From Ancylobacter rudongensis (GTDB lineage Bacteria > Pseudomonadota > Alphaproteobacteria > Rhizobiales > Xanthobacteraceae): 64,000 nucleotides of DNA. The notes under the pieces are model-generated. The model saw only the letters and a program-made list of their open reading frames with translations, ran no database searches and was not told the DNA's origin. Position 1 is the stretch's first letter; every line of letters starts with the position of its first letter. Below, piece by piece: positions 59,313-64,000 of this stretch. The position numbers and the translations under genes were made by a program. The stretch is from the NCBI RefSeq assembly GCF_900100155.1, contig NZ_FMTP01000001.1, positions 744,001 to 808,000 of the forward strand, given 5' to 3'.

Positions 59313-59621
59313 GTTTGATCGCAACAACGATCCACAACAGTACCGCTGCGGCGATGCCGGCGCCAGCGCCATCGTGGGAACCTCTGCCCGGATTGGCGCG
59401 AACCGCGTCAACCCGCTGGCAGGGAACCATTTTTGGTGGATTTGGGCAAGGGTTCCGGGAGGTCTGGGCGAATTATCTGTGGGATCGGGAAGAAGTTCCC
59501 GCCTCGAATTTCCATTCTGCCTAAAGACAATAAATCCGCAGACAGCGAACAATACTCCCAGAACAGCCAATGTTCTTAGAAAATCATAAGAATTCTCCGC
59601 CGATCCCAAAGACAAGCTCAT
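59307..59621 (-). CDS. Possible small membrane protein between the divergent mxa operons
   Basis: A frame of 104 codons on the minus strand starts [16 protein letters not shown] and continues with a convincing single helix ([19 protein letters not shown]) before a charged [10 protein letters not shown] turn. Against it: no ribosome site, a tail that looks random ([15 protein letters not shown]), and location across the likely mxaF promoter. Methylobacterium has a small gene, mxaW, divergent from mxaF in this place, so the idea is worth a check. It could equally be a chance frame. Confidence 0.3.
   Translation of the reverse strand: MSLSLGSAENSYDFLRTLAVLGVLFAVCGFIVFRQNGNSRRELLPDPTDNSPRPPGTLAQIHQKWFPASGLTRFAPIRAEVPTMALAPASPQRYCCGSLLRSNS
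59560..59592 (+). promoter_or_regulatory. mxaF upstream dyad and TCATAAGAA motif
   Basis: In the A/T-richest part of the 447-base spacer lie AGAACA-N5-TGTTCT (59560-59576), then TAGAAA (59577-59582) and TCATAAGAA (59584-59592). TAGAAA equals the -10 described for the Methylobacterium mxaF promoter, and AAGACA (59524-59529) resembles its -35, but they are 47 bases apart, too far for one promoter. The dyad is a candidate operator. The rest of the spacer, 59593-59736, shows no other strong signal apart from the mxaF ribosome site. Confidence 0.4.
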
Positions 59622-59736
59622 GGAACCGCCCACCCATGAGAGGGCACGGCGAGGGATAAAAGAGACCCGCACGTCGACGGCAAAGCCGGGGCGCAGCGGG
59701 ACGGCCTGGGAAGTAGGAAACGCGAGGGAAGACCCA

Positions 59737-61641
59737 ATGAGCCGACTGCACACTTCGGTGTCCGCGCTCTCCGTCGCCGCCGTCATGGCGGCCGCGGTGA
59801 GCCTCGGCGCCTCGGCGCCGGCGGTTGCCAACGACAAGCTCGTCGAGCTGTCGAAGAGCACCGACAATTGGCCGATGACCGGCAAGAACTACAACGCCAA
59901 CAATTACAGCGAGGCGAACCAAGTCACCAAGGAGAACGTCAAGCAGCTGCGTCCTGCCTGGTCGTTCTCCACCGGCGTGCTGTCGGGCCATGAGGGTACC
60001 CCTCTCGTCGTCGACGGCGTGATGTACATCCACTCGCCCTTCCCCAACACGACCTTCGCGGTCGGGCTGGACGATCCGGGCAAGATCCTGTGGCAGCACA
60101 AGCCGAAGCAGAACCCGACCGCCCGCGCGGTGGCCTGCTGCGACGTCGTCAACCGCGGCCTCGCCTATTGGCCCGGCAACGGCACGGTCGGCCCGCTGAT
60201 CATCAAGACCCAGCTTGACGGCCATGTGGTCGCGCTCGACGCCAAGACCGGCGAGGAGTTCTGGAAGCTCGAGAACTCCGACATCAAGGTCGGCTCGACG
60301 CTCACCATCGCTCCCTATGTGGTCAAGGACCTGGTGCTGATCGGCTCCTCGGGCGCCGAGCTCGGCGTGCGCGGCTACGTCACCGCCTATGACATCGCCA
60401 CCGGCGCCCAGAAGTGGCGCGCCTATGCCACCGGCCCGGACGAGGAAGTGCGCCTCTCCGACGACTTCAACAGCGCCAACCCGCATTACGGCCAGAAGGG
60501 CCTGGGCAAGGCGACCTGGGAAGGCGAGGCTTGGAAGATCGGCGGCGGCACCAATTGGGGCTGGTACGCCTTCGACCCGGACACCAACCTCTTCTACTAC
60601 GGCTCGGGCAACCCGGCGCCGTGGAACGAGACGATGCGTCCGGGCGACAACAAGTGGACGATGACCATCTGGGGTCGCGACATCGACACGGGTAACGCCA
60701 AGTTCGGCTACCAGAAGACCCCGCACGACGAATGGGACTATGCCGGCGTCAACGTCATGATGCTCTCCGAGCAGCAGGACAAGGAAGGGAAGATGCGCAA
60801 GCTTCTGACCCATCCGGATCGTAACGGCATCGTCTACACGCTCGACCGCACCAATGGCGACCTCGTCTCGGCCGACAAGATCGACGACACGGTCAACTGG
60901 GTGAAGAAGGTCGACCTGAAGACCGGCCTGCCCGAGCGCGACCCGGAATTCGGGACCCGCATGGACCACAAGGGCCGCGACATCTGCCCCTCGGCGATGG
61001 GCTACCACAACCAGGGACATGACTCCTACGATCCGGAGCGCAAGTCCTTCTTCATGGGCATCAACCACATCTGCATGGACTGGGAGCCCTTCATGCTCCC
61101 CTACCGTGCCGGCCAGTTCTTCGTCGGTGCGACCCTGTGGATGTATCCCGGCCCGAAGGGTGATCGCCAGACCTATGAAGGTCTCGGTCAGGTGAAGGCC
61201 TATGATGCCATCAACAACAAGTTCAAGTGGCAGGTGATGGAACGCTTCGCGGCCTGGGGCGGCACGCTCGCCACCGCTGGCGGCGTGATGTTCTACGGGA
61301 CGCTGGACGGCTTCATCAAGGCGCGCGACAGCGACACCGGCGAGCTGCTGTGGAAGTTCAAGCTTCCCTCCGGCGTGATCGGCCACCCGATGACCTACAC
61401 CCATAACGGCAAGCAGTACGTCGCCATCTATTACGGCGTCGGTGGCTGGCCGGGTGTCGGCCTGGTGTTCGACCTCAACGACCCGACCGCCGGCCTCGGC
61501 TCGGTGGGCGCCTTCAAGCAGCTCCAGCACTACACCCAGATGGGTGGCGGCGTGATGGTGTTCTCGCTCAATGGCGACGGCCCCTACAGCGACCCGAACG
61601 TTGGCGAGTACTCGACCAACGTGATCCAGGGCGGCGGCTGA
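59737..61641 (+). CDS. mxaF: Methanol dehydrogenase large subunit (calcium/PQQ type)
   Basis: Periplasmic PQQ enzyme oxidising methanol to formaldehyde. The precursor is 634 residues; a 31-residue signal peptide ends in SAPAVA, and with that cut the numbering matches Methylobacterium MxaF: Cys103-Cys104 (adjacent cysteines in AVACCDVV), calcium ligands Glu177 ([10 protein letters not shown]) and Asn261 (GSGNPAPW), catalytic Asp303 in DEWDYAGVN. Two residues after that Asp stands Ala, not the Asp that defines lanthanide XoxF enzymes, so this is the calcium form. Eight tryptophan-docking blades are evident. The ATG at 59737 follows a GAGGGAA site; the open frame reaches 59620 but that part lacks homology. 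It starts the mxaFJGI operon. Confidence 0.98.
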   Translation: MSRLHTSVSALSVAAVMAAAVSLGASAPAVANDKLVELSKSTDNWPMTGKNYNANNYSEANQVTKENVKQLRPAWSFSTGVLSGHEGTPLVVDGVMYIHSPFPNTTFAVGLDDPGKILWQHKPKQNPTARAVACCDVVNRGLAYWPGNGTVGPLIIKTQLDGHVVALDAKTGEEFWKLENSDIKVGSTLTIAPYVVKDLVLIGSSGAELGVRGYVTAYDIATGAQKWRAYATGPDEEVRLSDDFNSANPHYGQKGLGKATWEGEAWKIGGGTNWGWYAFDPDTNLFYYGSGNPAPWNETMRPGDNKWTMTIWGRDIDTGNAKFGYQKTPHDEWDYAGVNVMMLSEQQDKEGKMRKLLTHPDRNGIVYTLDRTNGDLVSADKIDDTVNWVKKVDLKTGLPERDPEFGTRMDHKGRDICPSAMGYHNQGHDSYDPERKSFFMGINHICMDWEPFMLPYRAGQFFVGATLWMYPGPKGDRQTYEGLGQVKAYDAINNKFKWQVMERFAAWGGTLATAGGVMFYGTLDGFIKARDSDTGELLWKFKLPSGVIGHPMTYTHNGKQYVAIYYGVGGWPGVGLVFDLNDPTAGLGSVGAFKQLQHYTQMGGGVMVFSLNGDGPYSDPNVGEYSTNVIQGGG

Positions 61642-61655
61642 TCCCGCCAGACAAA

Positions 61656-61686
61656 GCCGCCTGCCACGCCTGGCGTGGCGGGCGGC
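61656..61686 (+). other. Strong RNA hairpin after mxaF
   Basis: Fifteen bases after the mxaF stop a 13-pair stem forms between GCCGCCTGCCACG and CGTGGCGGGCGGC (one T-G pair) with a CCTGG loop. No T-run follows, so it is unlikely to be an intrinsic terminator. It may protect the mxaF mRNA from 3' exonucleases and raise MxaF over the genes behind it. The following 150 bases up to mxaJ hold no gene. Confidence 0.65.
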
Positions 61687-61836
61687 GATGTCGCCGAAAG
61701 GTGCAGCGTCCGAAAGGGCTCTTCGTCTGCTGCTGCCTGACGTGACGAGGACGGGGTGGCGGGTGCCGCAAGCGACCCGCCTCCCCTGTCCCGCAGGATC
61801 TCTCGACCTCGAAAAATTCGTCCAGGAGGACTCCCC

Positions 61837-62718
61837 ATGTCCACGCGACAGGTCGTCAGCCGGCTCGCCATTGCCGCCGGTCTCGCCTTTTCCGGTTTTG
61901 CCATTGCCGGGCTTGCCGACGCCGCGACCGTCGAGGCCGACAAGGCCGCGGGCCGCAATCCCCATGAGCTGCGCATCTGCGCGTCGAATGTCGAGGCGCC
62001 CTTCTCCGCCCCCGATTCCAGCGGATTTGAAGACCGCATCGCCGTGGTGCTCGCCCAGGCCATGGGCCGCAAGCCGGTGTTCGTGCGCAACGACCAGCCG
62101 GGCATCTATCTGGTGCGCGACCAGCTCGACAAGAATAACTGCGATGTGGTGATGGGCGTTGATGTCGGCGACGAGCGCGTGCTGGCCTCCAAGCCCTATT
62201 ACCGCACCGGCTATGTGCTGGTGACCAAGGCCGACCGCAACATCACCACCGGTGACTGGGAAGACCAGCAGATCAAGGACCAGACCCGCTTCGCGGTGCG
62301 CTTCTATTCGCCCGCCGAGACCATGCTCAAGCGCATCGGCCGTTTCGAGGACAACGCGGCCTACATGTACTCGTTGGTCAACTTCAAGTCGCGCCGCAAC
62401 CAGTGGATCCAGGTGCCGGGCGACCGCATCGTCACCGAGGTCGCCAGCGGCGAGGCCGATGTCGGCATCGCCTTCGCCCCGGAAGTGGCGCGCTATGTGA
62501 AATCCTCGTCGACGCCGCTGCGGATCACCGTGATCACCAAGGACATCGACCGGCCGAACGATACGCCGATCCCGATGCACTACGACCAGGCGATCGGCGT
62601 GCGCAAGAACGATCCGGAACTGCTCAAGGAGATCAACGCGGCGCTGGATAAGGCGCGCCCGCAGATCGAGCAGATTCTGACCCAGGAAGGCATTCCGCTG
62701 CTTGAGCCGAATACCTGA
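61837..62718 (+). CDS. mxaJ: Methanol oxidation periplasmic protein MxaJ
   Basis: A 293-residue secreted protein of the periplasmic solute-binding fold. A signal peptide (about residues 1-30, AxA end in LADAAT) precedes [26 protein letters not shown], the typical opening of MxaJ, then [26 protein letters not shown]. MxaJ is needed for assembly or function of methanol dehydrogenase; it probably acts as a maturation chaperone and its exact role is not settled. The ATG at 61837 has an AGGAGGA site 6 bases upstream; the longer frame from 61756 lacks one. Confidence 0.93.
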   Translation: MSTRQVVSRLAIAAGLAFSGFAIAGLADAATVEADKAAGRNPHELRICASNVEAPFSAPDSSGFEDRIAVVLAQAMGRKPVFVRNDQPGIYLVRDQLDKNNCDVVMGVDVGDERVLASKPYYRTGYVLVTKADRNITTGDWEDQQIKDQTRFAVRFYSPAETMLKRIGRFEDNAAYMYSLVNFKSRRNQWIQVPGDRIVTEVASGEADVGIAFAPEVARYVKSSSTPLRITVITKDIDRPNDTPIPMHYDQAIGVRKNDPELLKEINAALDKARPQIEQILTQEGIPLLEPNT

Positions 62719-62791
62719 CGGCCGCTTCCGACGCACCGCGTGTCTGCCGGGCCGCGGTGCGCCCCTGATCTCTTGCTGTGAACAAGGTTCG

Positions 62792-63385
62792 ATGACGAAG
62801 ACGATTTTCACCAAGAAAGCGGCCGCGCTGCTGCTCGCCGGGGCCCTCGGGGCCGGTCTGGTCGGGTTCGGTGCCCGCGCCGCGATCATGCTGAGCAACA
62901 CCGTCACTGGCCAGCCCCTCGATCTTTCCGAAGCGCCGGAAGAGGGCCGCGACACCAAGGCGGTGAAGGTCTTCCTGGAGACAGGCAAGAACATCTACAA
63001 CGAGGACCCCGTCTGCCTGCCCAAGGCACACGAGATCTTCCTGTCGATGTGCTCGGGCTGCCATGGCCATTATGGCGAGGGCAAGATCGGCCCCGGCCTC
63101 AACGATTCCTACTGGACCTATCCCAAGAACGAGACCGACCAGGGCTTGTTCGAGACGGTGTTCGGCGGCGCCAACGGCCAGATGGGTCCGATGTATGGCG
63201 CGCTGAACATGAACGAGATGCTGCTCGCCATGTCCTGGGTCCGGCATCTCTACAAGGACGATCCGAAGGGCGCGGTGTGGCTCACCGACGAGCAGCGCAG
63301 CAAGTTCAAGCCCTTCGACGCGAACGCCAAGCACGTAGAGCCAGCCGAAGAGCTGCCCGAAGCGTGCGGCGGGCCGGCGGGCTGA
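62792..63385 (+). CDS. mxaG: Cytochrome cL, electron acceptor of methanol dehydrogenase
   Basis: MxaG is the specific periplasmic cytochrome c that takes electrons from MxaFI. A signal peptide (about residues 1-30) precedes the chain; the single heme site is CSGCH (Cys87, Cys90, His91) and a methionine in [12 protein letters not shown] (Met131 or Met134) is the probable sixth ligand. Length is 197 residues as precursor. The region [14 protein letters not shown] just before the heme is typical for cytochrome cL. The ATG at 62792 begins the signal peptide; the frame upstream (62702) overlaps the mxaJ end. It lies 73 bases after mxaJ. Confidence 0.96.
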   Translation: MTKTIFTKKAAALLLAGALGAGLVGFGARAAIMLSNTVTGQPLDLSEAPEEGRDTKAVKVFLETGKNIYNEDPVCLPKAHEIFLSMCSGCHGHYGEGKIGPGLNDSYWTYPKNETDQGLFETVFGGANGQMGPMYGALNMNEMLLAMSWVRHLYKDDPKGAVWLTDEQRSKFKPFDANAKHVEPAEELPEACGGPAG

Positions 63386-63430
63386 ACCGCGCCGGTCGAA
63401 GACGGGTGGAACACGACCAGGAGACTGAAC

Positions 63431-63742
63431 ATGAGCATCATCGACCGTAGCGTTGCCTTCGCCTTGACTCTCGCCGGCGCCGGTGCGCTGAGCCTCGCCA
63501 TGATTGGCGGGGCGAGCGCCTATGACGGCACCAACTGCAAGGCCCCCGGCAATTGCTGGGAACCCAAGCCCGGCTTTCCCGACAAGGTGGCTGGCTCCAA
63601 GTACGACCCCAAGCATGATCCCAAGGAGCTGAACAAGCAGTCGGAATCGATCAAGGCGATGGAAGCGCGCAACGCCCAGCGGGTCGCCAATTTCGAGAAG
63701 ACCGGCAAGTTCGTCTACGACGTGAACAAGATTCCGAACTGA
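63431..63742 (+). CDS. mxaI: Methanol dehydrogenase small subunit
   Basis: MxaI is the 8-10 kDa beta subunit of the alpha2beta2 methanol dehydrogenase. The 103-residue precursor has a signal peptide (about 1-30, end GGASA), then YDGTNCKAPGNCWEPKPGFP with the pair of cysteines (36 and 42) that form a disulfide, and a Lys-rich C-terminal helix (KELNKQSESIKAMEARNAQRV). It wraps over MxaF; its catalytic need is unclear, but XoxF enzymes lack it, so its presence supports the calcium-type assignment. It lies 45 bases after mxaG with an AGGAG-like site. Confidence 0.97.
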   Translation: MSIIDRSVAFALTLAGAGALSLAMIGGASAYDGTNCKAPGNCWEPKPGFPDKVAGSKYDPKHDPKELNKQSESIKAMEARNAQRVANFEKTGKFVYDVNKIPN

Positions 63743-63782
63743 CGGTTTCGGGCACGGCTTTGCTTTTCGAGAACCCACTTGC

Positions 63783-63809
63783 GGGCGGACGCCATTCTCC
63801 TGTCCGCCC
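63783..63809 (+). other. Small hairpin after mxaI
   Basis: A perfect 8-pair stem (GGGCGGAC / GTCCGCCC) with an 11-base loop starts 41 bases after the mxaI stop and lies 39 bases before the larger terminator. It may contribute to stability of the mxaFJGI mRNA end. Confidence 0.45.
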
Positions 63810-63848
63810 CGCGATCCTCCGGGCAAGCCGCCCGGTTTGTGGGCAACT

Positions 63849-63902
63849 GGCGCGGCCGACGCCGAACGGGTGCCCCCCGTCCGGCGTGGGCCGCGCCCTT
63901 TT
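63849..63902 (+). terminator. Large intrinsic terminator/attenuator between mxaI and mxaR
   Basis: About twenty pairs form in three blocks: GGCGCGGCC with GGCCGCGCC, ACGCCG with CGGCGT and ACGGG with CCCGT, around a TGCCC loop, interrupted by single mismatches; CTTTT follows. It is the strongest terminator-like structure near the cluster. It lies 46 bases before the next gene of the operon and so probably lets only part of the polymerases through to mxaR. Confidence 0.8.
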
Positions 63903-63947
63903 CCGGCACATGCGGCCCCTGCGCCCGGCCGCCTGAAAGGCTTCCCG

Positions 63948-64000
63948 ATGCATCTCGTCCGCGATCCCGACTCCGTGCTGTCGGACTGGCATGGCCATGC
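63948..64000 (+). CDS. mxaR: Probable MxaR (MoxR-type ATPase), first 17 codons
   Basis: The frame opens MHLVRDPDSVLSDWHGH after an AAAGG site and runs off the window. There is too little sequence to show a domain; the name rests on position, because mxaR follows mxaI in known methylotrophs (mxaFJGIRSACKLD). MxaR is an AAA+ ATPase thought to help activate methanol dehydrogenase, probably in metal insertion. Confidence 0.55.
   Translation, partial: MHLVRDPDSVLSDWHGH

Noticed and set aside
59524..59582. AAGACA and TAGAAA as a Methylobacterium-like mxaF promoter
   Set aside because: Both hexamers are present but 47 bases apart, against a spacing of about 16-18; they cannot be one promoter. TAGAAA alone may still be a -10.
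59737..61641. Annotating the large methanol dehydrogenase subunit as XoxF
   Set aside because: The lanthanide-defining Asp two residues after the catalytic Asp is Ala here (DYAG), and mxaI and mxaG follow.
59584..62994. Open frame of 1136 codons on the minus strand, antisense to mxaF and mxaJ
   Set aside because: It is a codon-bias shadow: the plus strand encodes unmistakable MxaF and MxaJ, the antisense translation is rich in His, Arg, Gly and Val as usual for GC-rich shadows, and no family motif is seen.

Overview
The window is a GC-rich (roughly two thirds G+C by eye), gene-dense chromosome segment of an alphaproteobacterium. The order dusB-ntrB-ntrC-ntrY-ntrX-trkA-trkH-dat-hfq-hflX, the set ppiD-trpE-trpG-trpD-trpC, the E1 beta subunit with its own lipoyl domain, the fused ispDF and the Bradyrhizobium-type beta-glucan genes (GH17 plus GT2) all point to Hyphomicrobiales (Rhizobiales). 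The mxaFJGI cluster then suggests a methylotroph, most likely Xanthobacteraceae-like (Xanthobacter, Ancylobacter, Starkeya). That placement is inference from gene content. I saw no tRNA or rRNA gene, CRISPR array, prophage or insertion sequence.

Layout. 1-6034 (minus): ppiD then trpE, trpG, trpD, trpC, one tight operon running off the left edge. 6221-10373 (plus): tpiA, secG, pyrG and a VOC-family protein, closed by a bidirectional terminator. 10471-15667: a beta-glucan locus with a GH17/GT2 synthase-like protein, a small secreted protein and a divergent membrane GH17 protein. 15627-22840: two membrane proteins, glmU-glmS, queF, eno and a 69-residue unknown. 23142-31313 (plus): ftsB, the complete pyruvate dehydrogenase operon (pdhA, a small membrane protein, pdhB, pdhC, lpdA), a GlsB/YeaQ-type protein, lipA and a COQ10-like protein. 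31386-34409 (minus): a GT4-type glycosyltransferase, a CinA C-domain protein and ispDF. 34609-47812 (plus): nitrogen regulation (dusB, ntrBC, ntrYX), potassium uptake (trkA, trkH), dat, hfq, hflX. 47964-56382 (minus): rlpA, a PBP5-type D,D-carboxypeptidase, tmk, holB, metG, tatD, an MBL phosphodiesterase, mazG. 56646-64000: the methanol oxidation region, with a response regulator, sensor kinase and lipoprotein operon (minus) divergent from mxaF-mxaJ-mxaG-mxaI and the first codons of a probable mxaR (plus).

How they work together. Most of the window is housekeeping: central carbon flow (tpiA, eno, PDH, lipA), envelope precursors (glmU, glmS, ispDF, carboxypeptidase, rlpA) and nitrogen/potassium control. 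The specialised part is the right end, where a calcium-type methanol dehydrogenase (MxaFI), its cytochrome cL (MxaG) and MxaJ sit beside a two-component system that probably controls them. Strong RNA hairpins after mxaF and after mxaI suggest graded expression along the operon. The points most worth checking are those hairpins, a 9-base motif shared by the two divergent mxa promoter regions, a methionine in place of the KTG lysine in the carboxypeptidase, an alanine-lysine-proline-rich tail on thymidylate kinase, an operator-like dyad on the pdhA promoter, an unassigned membrane protein inside the PDH operon, and the beta-glucan locus.
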